Below, piece by piece: positions 25,038 through 32,241 of a stretch of DNA of 64,000 nt. The notes under the pieces were generated by a model. The model was not told the origin of the DNA, did no database searches, and was given only the letters and a program-made list of their open reading frames with translations. Source of the DNA: JBEKYD01 sp049511335 (GTDB lineage Bacteria > Acidobacteriota > Terriglobia > Bryobacterales > Bryobacteraceae). The stretch lies in assembly GCA_049511335.1 (NCBI GenBank), contig JBEKYD010000006.1, forward strand, positions 1 through 64,000, given 5' to 3'. Position 1 is the stretch's first letter; every line of letters starts with the position of its first letter. The position numbers and the translations under genes are program-made.

Positions 25038-26168
25038 GTGGGGCAACCGAGTTTTCCGACCATCAAACGTCTATTTGCCGTTTCAGGAAATATCTGCGCC
25101 TTTCCCGAATGCCGCACACCTCTGGTTGATGAAACAAGTGGCAAGGTCACAGGACGGATTTGCCACATAAACGCTCAAAGCGAGGGCGGGCCACGATACG
25201 ACGCGACCCAATCTGAAGAAGAGCAGCATGGATTCGAAAACCTGATCCTGATGTGCCCTGTTCATCACGACATCATCGACGCGGATCACCGCACGTATAC
25301 CGTCGAACGATTACAGCAGATGAAGTTCGACCACGAATCTTCACATCCTCTCGGCGCAAAGGGCATCGATTTGCCGGATAATATCGCTCGCATGTTACTC
25401 GCTAGTGCTGCGCCAGCCAACCTGAGCGATGGCTCGATAGTCACATCGGTCAATCAGTCCGGCGGCCAAATAGCACACTCGATTACCAATGTTGATCGCC
25501 AGGTACTGCTCAACAAGCACTATGCGAATGAGCGGCTCACGCTCGACATCTTCGCGATTGATCGATCCAGATGCGCATATCAAGAGCACAGATTCGATGC
25601 CACCCGACCGTTCTGGCCAGAGAAGGCCAATCCCACAGCAGTCTGTTACTACGGGCAGAGCGATAAAATAGGCCGTTATGGCAAGGTGTTTGATTCCTGG
25701 GAGAAGGCCGAAGAGTACGGCGACATGCTACGCCAGAAGCACAATCACTACTCATTTTACGAGGGTGCGCCGCACACGATGTTCCTTGAACGGCTGGAAA
25801 AGGCGCCCAAAGGCAATCGGCCAAATTACCCTGTGTTTTACGTCTCGACGAGCAACCACACGAATGCTCATATCGTTCTCTCAGAAATTGCGGCTACAGT
25901 GCATAGAGTCACGCCTCTAACGGCGGTCGGTGAGTCCCACATGTTATTGCCATTGCGATGTTATGCAGTGAAGCTCGCGCCGACTGAAGGGGTGTATCGA
26001 ACTCCGGCTGTGCCCAGCCTGAAAATTGAGTCTGGTGATGCGGCCGCATTTCATTTATTGCTCGAACCGAGCACAGGGAGAATGGGCGGATATAGTTGGT
26101 TGATCACGTTGAGGTTTGGTTTTGGTCGGCATTCAATAAGAAGCGATACGTTTGCTCTTGTGATGTAG
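25038..26168 (+). CDS. HNH endonuclease domain protein with an unknown C-terminal domain (candidate defence effector)
   Basis: A 376-residue protein. Residues ~14-100 form an HNH/treble-clef nuclease domain: ICAFPECRTPLV, then RICHINAQSEGGPRYD, then ENLILMCPVHHDIIDAD, with a TYTVERLQQMKFDHE helix. This pattern closely resembles the HNH part of Cap5-type CBASS effectors. The rest is not recognisably a SAVED domain. It has a linker with SIVTSVNQSGGQIAHSITNV and a beta-rich C-terminus. No cyclase (CD-NTase) gene is adjacent, so CBASS membership is not supported. GTG start at 25038 with CGGAG upstream. Base composition is visibly more AT-rich than the flanks. It is inserted against the direction of phage tail genes, as expected for a moron gene. 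Confidence 0.75.
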   Translation: MGQPSFPTIKRLFAVSGNICAFPECRTPLVDETSGKVTGRICHINAQSEGGPRYDATQSEEEQHGFENLILMCPVHHDIIDADHRTYTVERLQQMKFDHESSHPLGAKGIDLPDNIARMLLASAAPANLSDGSIVTSVNQSGGQIAHSITNVDRQVLLNKHYANERLTLDIFAIDRSRCAYQEHRFDATRPFWPEKANPTAVCYYGQSDKIGRYGKVFDSWEKAEEYGDMLRQKHNHYSFYEGAPHTMFLERLEKAPKGNRPNYPVFYVSTSNHTNAHIVLSEIAATVHRVTPLTAVGESHMLLPLRCYAVKLAPTEGVYRTPAVPSLKIESGDAAAFHLLLEPSTGRMGGYSWLITLRFGFGRHSIRSDTFALVM

Positions 26169-26220
26169 CGTGATGCTACCGGAGACTGCACAACAACGGT
26201 CTGCTATGGTCCAATGGCGG

Positions 26221-26637
26221 TTACGCCACCTCCACCAGTTCGAGAGCCTGAACGTTCGTCCGCGCGATATCCGTGGCCTGCGCCCAGTTGCCACGGAACA
26301 CCACCGTCACCCGCCCCTGCGGGTTGTTGCCTGTGGGATCGTAGTTGCTGCCAATCTGCTGGCCCGACGCCACATCGAACGGGTTGTAGAAGGCGAACGG
26401 CGTCAGGCCAGCGTTCTGGGACACCCAGAAGCTATACAGCGCCGAGAGCACCGATGCGCTCAGACGTTTGCTGAGCCGGAACGTCCGCCGCGACGTCTGC
26501 GCAAGCTGCGACCGCTGGATCGTCCCGTCGTGATATTGATTCTGGAGTTGCGCGGACTCCCGCAGCTCCGTGAACGCGGTGCAGAGCGACTCCGGCATCA
26601 CCCCGTTGGGGGCGGATTGAATGAGAATGCCTGGCAC
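26221..26637 (-). CDS. Phage tail protein (DUF2460-like)
   Basis: A 138-residue soluble protein. The core SRRTFRLSKRLSASVLSALY followed by LTPFAFYNPFDVASGQ and GRVTVVFRGNWAQATDIA fits small tail proteins of the DUF2460 sort, in which an arm over the tail tube is built from WxxxxG/FxxYxP-like elements. It starts six bases after the tape-measure fragment, so the two belong to one operon. The next gene downstream is the oppositely oriented HNH gene. The assignment rests on composition and context and is moderate. Confidence 0.6.
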   Translation of the reverse strand: MPGILIQSAPNGVMPESLCTAFTELRESAQLQNQYHDGTIQRSQLAQTSRRTFRLSKRLSASVLSALYSFWVSQNAGLTPFAFYNPFDVASGQQIGSNYDPTGNNPQGRVTVVFRGNWAQATDIARTNVQALELVEVA

Positions 26638-26643
26638 TTTGGA

Positions 26644-27531
26644 TCACGCCACCGTCAGTCCGGGCAACTGCATGTTGGCCGATTGTTGCGTGCGCCCGTA
26701 GCTCGAATACTGCGCGGCCATAGCCTGGTCGGTCACGAACTGCGGCGTGACGAACTGTCCGGTCATGAAGTTCGCGGCGTCATTGCCGCTGATGTTCAGC
26801 GAGAGGTACGTGGCGCCGGTGCCGCCAGTCGTGTTCGGCCCGCCGGGAGTGGGATAGGTTCCGGTCGCGATGCCGCCGAGCGTCGGGATGTTCGAGGCAT
26901 ATGCGTGAGCCTGGCCATCCTGGTAGCTGGCTTGTTGATAGAGCTTGCCGCCCTCCTCCACAAGGCTCCCCGCGTATGGCGTCGTGGCCGACAACGGCAT
27001 CTTCTGGCCGGTCGCCTCCGAGTACAGCATCACGAGTTGACGGACGCTTGGGGATCGCACCGCCACCGCGATCTGGCCGCCGAACTGCGACTGGGCGATC
27101 TGGACCACCTGCTTGATCGTGATGTCGTCGTGGGCCTTCCTCTGCGGCGACTCGATCCCGAGGAGCTTCTCGACCACTCCGGCAGTAAAACCCGCCGCCG
27201 CTCCGATTGCGGCTCCCAGTGGACCACCCATCTGCTCGCCGATCAGCGCGCCTCCGGCCGTATCTTCAAGAGCACCCGTCCACGTGCCGCGCTGCGATCC
27301 ACACAGTCCGCTCGTCGCGAGCATCATCCCGGCGGCGCCGGCTGCGGGAGTTGCATCGGCGGAAGGCTCTGGCATAAAGACCGCCGCTTGCACGGAGCTT
27401 TGGTTGCGCGCCCAGGACCGGATGGCCCCCGGAAAGCTGAGCGGAGTTGCCGCGGACTGGATGCGGAATTCGGGCTGCCAGTGCTTCGAGAAGCCGCACA
27501 GAATTCCGGATTGTGGCTCGGAGGCGCTCAT
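26644..27531 (-). CDS. C-terminal fragment of a phage tail tape-measure-like protein
   Basis: About 295 residues. Residues 80-115 are Gly/Ala-rich and hydrophobic (ALIGEQMGGPLGAAIGAAAG), as in tape-measure proteins. The following section FGGQIAVAVRSPSVRQLVML, then ATGQKMPLSATTPYAGSL and NIPTLGGIATGTYPTP, is the conserved C-terminal block of certain tail proteins. Intact tape-measure proteins are usually several hundred residues longer, so the 5' part is probably lost. The start at 27531 (MSASEPQSGILCG) is uncertain; the frame stays open to 27990 but there overlaps the divergent histidine kinase gene. The short N-terminal sequence has no recognisable family. Confidence 0.5.
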   Translation of the reverse strand: MSASEPQSGILCGFSKHWQPEFRIQSAATPLSFPGAIRSWARNQSSVQAAVFMPEPSADATPAAGAAGMMLATSGLCGSQRGTWTGALEDTAGGALIGEQMGGPLGAAIGAAAGFTAGVVEKLLGIESPQRKAHDDITIKQVVQIAQSQFGGQIAVAVRSPSVRQLVMLYSEATGQKMPLSATTPYAGSLVEEGGKLYQQASYQDGQAHAYASNIPTLGGIATGTYPTPGGPNTTGGTGATYLSLNISGNDAANFMTGQFVTPQFVTDQAMAAQYSSYGRTQQSANMQLPGLTVA

Positions 27532-27637
27532 CGATGGGGATCCGCCCTGGTAGGTCCCACTTGTCCGGGCACAAGTCCTAAAGTAATTCCCGCATCGCGC
27601 CGATAGTTTGTGCTTAGACCGTGGGAGCACAAACACG

Positions 27638-29131
27638 ATGTTCTCAGCCGATTTGTTTACCAGGGCCGCGCGCAGCCACGCCGCGCACCTGACGCGCGCG
27701 CTCGGGCCAGTGGCGGGCCGGCTGGAACGCGAGTTCGGCCGATGGCTGCGGGATCGCGGATATGACCCGGCACAGCGCCGGGCACTGGCAGGGGTCACGC
27801 CGCTGGCGGCAGCCCGCGCCGGGGGGCTCGCCCGCTTCGTAGAACAGGTGGAGCGCCATGGGAGAAGCCTGGCGCATTGGAACCTGCCGCCCTCGGAGGT
27901 GCAGGAGGCCCTGGTCCAATTCGGCCGGATGCTGGCAGACACACTGGACGGCCGGTTCGCCCCATCGCGCGAGCAGATCCACCTGGCCACCGTATTGGCA
28001 CTGACGCGCGCCTATTACCAGGTGCGGGAGGCCGAGACCCAGGCTTTGTTTGCCATCCATCGAGCCGATGCCGAATCGCTCGATACCTCCCAATTCCTCG
28101 AGCGGCTGACCAGGATCCTGACCCGTGGTTTCGGCGCCCAGGCGGGCCGCTTGCTGGCGCTCGACCGGGCCGCTCGCGGGAAACTGGCCGGCCCGCAGTA
28201 CGTCGCCGGCGGCCGGCGTCAAACCCCAGCCACGGCGCTGGTAGCGGATCCCTTCATGCGCTCAAAGTACGCCAGCTATTGGTCTTACCCGCTCGCCCCC
28301 TGCCACATTCTGCAATTAGGATTCGCCGTGGAACGCCGCCCGATGCCGCGCGAGTGGAGCCTGCTCGAAGCGGCATCGAAGCGCCTCGGTGAGGTTCTAA
28401 ATCGCCGCCGCCTGGAGGAGGAGCTGCGCCGGGCGATGGCGCTCGCTTGCGAGGCCGAAGGAAAAGAACGCCAACGTATCGGCCGCGAGTTGCACGATCA
28501 GGCCGCGCAATCCTTGCTGGCGCTGCGGCTGGAAATGGAATTAATCGAACGGGAGCTAACCGGGAGATTGCGCCGCCGCTTGCGCCGGGCGCGCGCCATG
28601 GCGGAGCGAACCACCGCGGATTTGCGCCGAACCATTGCCGCTCTTAGTCCGGCCGTGCTGGAGCGTTTGGGATTGGCCGCGGCCCTGCGGCAGTTGGTCG
28701 CCGGCTTTGGACGCAGCCAGCCGGCCGAACCGCGGCTGCGGATTTCAGGCCGTGCGGATCGGTTGTCTCCGGCGTTTCAGGAACTGATTTACCGGGTCGC
28801 CCAGGAGTGTCTCCATAACGTGGCCAAGCATTCTCGAGCCAGGCATGTAAACCTTTTGCTGGTTTTAGCCGATAAGAGAATCAGACTGCGGATTGCGGAT
28901 GACGGCATAGGTTTCGCAACCGGAGAGAGTTCAAAGCCAATGTCGTTTGGGCTGGCTGGTATGAAAGACCGGGCGTCCCTGCTCCACGCGAGTCTCGATG
29001 TGAAAAGCGGGCCCGGCCGCGGCACGGTCGTAACCCTCGAGTGGCCGCAAAAACCCGGACGGGCAGTAGCTAGAGCAGCAAGCAAGGTCATGGTAGGAAC
29101 CAATGTCCAGAATTCGAGTACTTCTCACTGA
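27638..29131 (+). CDS. Sensor histidine kinase of the NarX/DesK type (HisKA_3)
   Basis: A 497-residue kinase with no clear membrane helix, hence probably cytosolic. An N-terminal helical region (1-140) is followed by a GAF-like segment (~150-260). The HisKA_3 dimerisation motif RQRIGRELHDQAAQSLLALR near 285-304 contains the phospho-accepting His. The HATPase domain has N-box YRVAQECLHNVAKHSRA and G1-box IADDGIGFATG. The start ATG at 27638 is preferred since GGGAG lies about ten bases upstream; an in-frame ATG at 27608 would absorb that site. It overlaps the response regulator gene by 29 bases, so the two form a translationally linked pair. The signal is unknown. Confidence 0.92.
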   Translation: MFSADLFTRAARSHAAHLTRALGPVAGRLEREFGRWLRDRGYDPAQRRALAGVTPLAAARAGGLARFVEQVERHGRSLAHWNLPPSEVQEALVQFGRMLADTLDGRFAPSREQIHLATVLALTRAYYQVREAETQALFAIHRADAESLDTSQFLERLTRILTRGFGAQAGRLLALDRAARGKLAGPQYVAGGRRQTPATALVADPFMRSKYASYWSYPLAPCHILQLGFAVERRPMPREWSLLEAASKRLGEVLNRRRLEEELRRAMALACEAEGKERQRIGRELHDQAAQSLLALRLEMELIERELTGRLRRRLRRARAMAERTTADLRRTIAALSPAVLERLGLAAALRQLVAGFGRSQPAEPRLRISGRADRLSPAFQELIYRVAQECLHNVAKHSRARHVNLLLVLADKRIRLRIADDGIGFATGESSKPMSFGLAGMKDRASLLHASLDVKSGPGRGTVVTLEWPQKPGRAVARAASKVMVGTNVQNSSTSH

Positions 29132-29774
29132 CGATCACACAATGTTCCGGCAGGGTATTCGTACCCTTCTCACCTCGGAGCCGGATATCGAAGTGGCCGG
29201 CGAAGCCGCCAACGCTTCCGAGGCTGTGACCTTGGCCGCGAATCTCAAACCCGACGTAGTGCTGATGGATATCGGCATGAGCGGCATGAGCAGCTTTGAA
29301 GCCACGCGTTTGATCCGCAAGGATCGTCCCGATACGCGCGTGGTTTTCCTTTCCATGTACGACGACGAGGAGTACCTGGCGGAGTGCGTGGAATTGGGCG
29401 CCAATGGGTTCATCTTGAAAGATAGCCCGGCCGACCAGCTCGTTACCGCAATTCGCGAGGTCCACCGCGGCGGCAGTTGCCTTAGCCCGCGCCTGTTATC
29501 CCGCCTGGTCGACGATTTTCGAACCCAGGGTCACGACGCGATCCGGCAACCGCGCTTCGCAACCCTCACCAAGCGGGAAAAAGAAATCCTGAAATTGCTC
29601 GCCGAGGGCAAATCCGTCAAGGAAATCGCCTGCGATTTCGAGTTAAGCGTCAAAACCGTGGAGGCTCACAAATTCAACCTGATGCGGAAACTCGATATTC
29701 ACAATAAGGCGCAACTGGTGCAGTATGCCATCCAGAAAAAAATCATCCGGTTGTCCACGCCGGTAATAAACTGA
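29103..29774 (+). CDS. NarL/FixJ-family response regulator
   Basis: A 223-residue regulator. The receiver domain has RVLLTDDHTMFRQG (acidic pair), phospho-acceptor Asp in DVVLMDIGMSG (about residue 54) and the conserved Lys in GFILKDSPA. The LuxR-type helix-turn-helix is TLTKREKEILKLLAEGKSVK followed by FELSVKTVEAHKFNLMRKL. The gene is coupled to the histidine kinase by a 29-base overlap. An odd detail is MSG where MPG is usual after the phosphorylation site. The target genes are unknown; the porin gene at 30349 lies downstream beyond a gene remnant. Confidence 0.93.
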   Translation: MSRIRVLLTDDHTMFRQGIRTLLTSEPDIEVAGEAANASEAVTLAANLKPDVVLMDIGMSGMSSFEATRLIRKDRPDTRVVFLSMYDDEEYLAECVELGANGFILKDSPADQLVTAIREVHRGGSCLSPRLLSRLVDDFRTQGHDAIRQPRFATLTKREKEILKLLAEGKSVKEIACDFELSVKTVEAHKFNLMRKLDIHNKAQLVQYAIQKKIIRLSTPVIN

Positions 29775-29861
29775 GCAACGGACGCCAGAAAACGCGCGGC
29801 AACGCGCAGGGGTATCCGGGCCGCCGGCGCGGTGATTGGCGTGCATGAAAGTTTTCCAAAC

Positions 29862-30110
29862 ATGCGTAAGTGCGACCGCGTCGGGAACCAATACGGACAG
29901 CTCGCCGCCAAATGCCGCGTATTGGATCGGGTGTCGAATGGAGTTGCCTGGATGCCGCACGGATGGCTCTTTGATTTGCAAGGACAGCGCCGCTCCGCGA
30001 GTGCCTTGACTCCGGAGATGCCCACCGATTGGGGAAATGGCGGCGGTTTCTACGATGCGTTTGCGAAAGTGTCCCTGCTGGGTGACGAGCCTCAGAATGG
30101 ATCGCATTGA
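29862..30110 (+). pseudogene. C-terminal remnant of a molybdopterin oxidoreductase
   Basis: The reading frame 29862-30110 holds GNQYGQLAAKCRVLDRVSNG, then VAWMPHGW, then ALTPEMPTDWGNGGGFYDAF, which is the order found in the molydopterin dinucleotide-binding domain at the end of Mo/W-bisPGD oxidoreductases (NxxG-RxxVxxGvvxxPHGW...LTP...G...YxxxxV). Only ~80 residues survive out of many hundreds, and no upstream portion was found in any frame. It is therefore most likely a decayed tail. A small unrelated protein cannot be excluded. Confidence 0.5.
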
Positions 30111-30348
30111 TAAAACGGAGCTAGGACTGCCGCACCCCGCAAGAAGAGTAATGGCGGTAGTGTGGTCCGGCGAACACGGAACCCCTATCCCTCAAATCGG
30201 CCCCATCGGAATTATCGATTTCCGCTCGTGTCGATAACACGTTACACTGAGGTCATCCCGCCGCACTCGTGGGCCACAGCCGCATTGCGACGACTCGCCG
30301 GGTGCCCACGCCGCCGAATACTTCTCAACTGTTTTTTCTAGGAGCGTT
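30111..30348 (+). promoter_or_regulatory. Upstream region of the porin gene with nested inverted repeats
   Basis: TTATCGA (30212-30218) and TCGATAA (30231-30237) form a 7-base inverted repeat with a 12-base spacer. Inside it overlaps a hairpin CGTGT-CGATA-ACACG (30227-30241). Such nested symmetry before a porin gene suggests a regulator site; no promoter could be fixed with confidence. Confidence 0.3.
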
Positions 30349-31494
30349 ATGCGGGGACCGTATGGCGCGATCCTCGTTCTTGGATCGCTTTGGGGGGCGG
30401 CGGACGTTCAAGCCCAGAGCGGCGATAATCCTCCCGATCCACAAACATCGGCATCTACTCCGGCGCCCGCTCCACCGCCGTCGCCTCTCCGGCAATGGGG
30501 CACGGAGTTCGACTTTCTCTTCGACGGGTACGTGGACGCGAACTTCAACCAACCTCCCTCGGGCTTTAACGCTCTCCGCGCCTTCGACGCCCGCTCCGGC
30601 ATGCCGCACGTCGGCATGGGCATGGTTACGATCGATCATTCACCGGCGCCCGTCGGCTTTCATCTCGACGTAGGTTTCGGCGAGGACTTCGATATCGTCC
30701 ACTTCGGCGCCCGCGATCCCAACGCCTGGAAGTATTTCCTGCAGGCGTACGTCAGTCTGAAACCCAAGTCGTGGCACGGCGTGGAACTCGATGCCGGAGA
30801 GTTTACCAGTTCCGCCGGAGCCGAAGTCATCGAAACCAATCAGAACTTTAACTATTCCCGCTCGCTGCTGTTTGTCTGGGCCGTTCCTTACTTACATACC
30901 GGGCTCCGCCTGCAATATCCCGCCGGCTCTCACTTCACGGGAAGCGTTCAGGTGGTCAACGGCTGGAATAATGCCGAACCCATCAACAGCGGCAAGACTT
31001 ATGGTCTTACCGGCGCTTACGCATGGAAGAAAGTCACCTGGAGCAATAACTACTACATAGGCCCCGATCACCCCCACACTACCAAAAGGTGGCGAAATCT
31101 CTACGACACCAGCGTGGCGGTCAACCAAACCGACAATCTGAGTTGGTACCTGAATTTCGATTACGGCCGGGATAAGAACATCGGTCCCGGCGCGAGCCAG
31201 TGGACAGGACTGGCCGGCGCGGCCCGGTATGCCATCGGCAAGAAATATGCGGTCGCGACGCGGCTCGAGTTCTTCGACGACTGCAACGGACTTCTCACCG
31301 GAACCGCGCAGGATGTTAAAGAGTTTACCCTCACCGGCGAATACAAACTGACAGGCTGGCTAATGACGCGCGCCGAATTCCGCACCGATTGGTCCAGCAA
31401 GCCCGTCTTCGAGAAACAGAACCAGCCCGCCGGCGCAAAAACTCAACCCACGGTCCTGCTCGGGCTGATCGCATACATCGCGCCGAAAAAATAA
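30349..31494 (+). CDS. Exported outer-membrane beta-barrel protein (BBP2-like porin)
   Basis: A 381-residue protein. A signal peptide (YGAILVLGSLWGAADVQAQ) is followed by a Pro/Ser/Thr-rich linker (about 22-48) and then alternating aromatic beta strands (TEFDFLFDGYVDANFNQPPS, then VGFHLDVGFGEDFDI). It also has GYRVQ-type turns such as LRLQYPAGSHFTGSVQVVNG. This is the pattern of the BBP2 family of outer-membrane barrels (outer membrane beta-barrel protein). RBS AGGAG lies four bases before the ATG. It stands alone and converges with the KdpE-like gene. The transported solute is unknown. Confidence 0.8.
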   Translation: MRGPYGAILVLGSLWGAADVQAQSGDNPPDPQTSASTPAPAPPPSPLRQWGTEFDFLFDGYVDANFNQPPSGFNALRAFDARSGMPHVGMGMVTIDHSPAPVGFHLDVGFGEDFDIVHFGARDPNAWKYFLQAYVSLKPKSWHGVELDAGEFTSSAGAEVIETNQNFNYSRSLLFVWAVPYLHTGLRLQYPAGSHFTGSVQVVNGWNNAEPINSGKTYGLTGAYAWKKVTWSNNYYIGPDHPHTTKRWRNLYDTSVAVNQTDNLSWYLNFDYGRDKNIGPGASQWTGLAGAARYAIGKKYAVATRLEFFDDCNGLLTGTAQDVKEFTLTGEYKLTGWLMTRAEFRTDWSSKPVFEKQNQPAGAKTQPTVLLGLIAYIAPKK

Positions 31495-31518
31495 GGGCGC
31501 GCCGCGATTCGGCCGCTT

Positions 31519-32241
31519 TCAGATGTTTTCCTCGACCGGCTCCGCCTTCGCTTCCCTGAACCGATAACCGATGTGACTGTCCGTCAGCAGATAGACGGGC
31601 ATGGATGGGTTCTCTTCGATCTTCTTGCGTAACTGCCGAATGAAAGTCCGAAGATACTCGAGCTCGCCGCCATATTCCGGGCCCCACACTTCGCGCAGCA
31701 GGCGCGCATGCATCATAGGCAGGCCGGCATGAGCCATAAGACAGTGCAACAGGTCGAACTCTTTGGGCGTAAGATGAACCGGATCGCCGGCCTTGCGAAC
31801 CAGCCTGCGAGCCGGGTCCAGCTCGATATTTCCAATGCCGATTACGGCGTTCGGCTCGGCCGGGGCAACCCACGAACGCCGCACCGCCGCCCGGATCCGC
31901 GCCGCCAGCTCGCGGATTTGGAACGGCTTGGTGATGTAATCGTCAGCGCCCGCGTCCAGCGCCGCTACCTTGTCTTCCTCACTGTCGCGCACCGTCAGCA
32001 TGAGAATACCCAGCCGGGGAAAGCTTTTTCGGATCTCGCTGCAGGCGCGGATGCCGCCCATCCCGGGCATATTAATGTCTAGCAGCAGAACGTCGTATCG
32101 GGTTTCGCGGACAAGTTCCAGAGCCTCTTCGCCGGTGGCTGCATCGTCCACCTCGAAACCGATTCGCTCGAGTGTATGGTGCAGAGCGTGCCGAATGGAG
32201 ATGTCGTCGTCCACCATCAGAACCTTGCCGCGCGACTGCAT
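31519..32241 (-). CDS. OmpR/KdpE-like response regulator
   Basis: A 240-residue winged-helix response regulator. Receiver: LMVDDDISIRHAL (acidic residues), phospho-acceptor in VLLLDINMPGMGG (about 55), and Lys in DDYITKPFQ. The effector has LTPKEFDLLHCLMAHAG and RTFIRQLRKKIEE, and ends YLLTDSHIGYRFRE, which closely recalls the C-terminus of KdpE. Stop and start of the partner kinase gene share one base (TGATG at 32239-32243). No kdpFABC potassium pump genes are present, so the system is called KdpE-like by sequence only. Confidence 0.9.
   Translation of the reverse strand: MQSRGKVLMVDDDISIRHALHHTLERIGFEVDDAATGEEALELVRETRYDVLLLDINMPGMGGIRACSEIRKSFPRLGILMLTVRDSEEDKVAALDAGADDYITKPFQIRELAARIRAAVRRSWVAPAEPNAVIGIGNIELDPARRLVRKAGDPVHLTPKEFDLLHCLMAHAGLPMMHARLLREVWGPEYGGELEYLRTFIRQLRKKIEENPSMPVYLLTDSHIGYRFREAKAEPVEENI

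Larger units (their letters stand above)
23913..27531. mobile_element. Phage tail module remnant with HNH cargo gene
   Basis: Three leftward genes resemble phage tail proteins: a tape-measure C-terminal fragment, a DUF2460-like protein and a minor tail protein. An oppositely directed HNH gene is inserted among them. No capsid, terminase, integrase or lysis gene is present, and no attachment-site duplication could be recognised. The tail genes are intact frames, so a domesticated tail or gene-transfer-type remnant is as possible as decay. Confidence 0.6.

Noticed and set aside
25038..26168. Complete CBASS system
   Set aside because: No cyclic-nucleotide synthase gene adjacent and no recognisable SAVED domain; only the HNH part matches Cap5.
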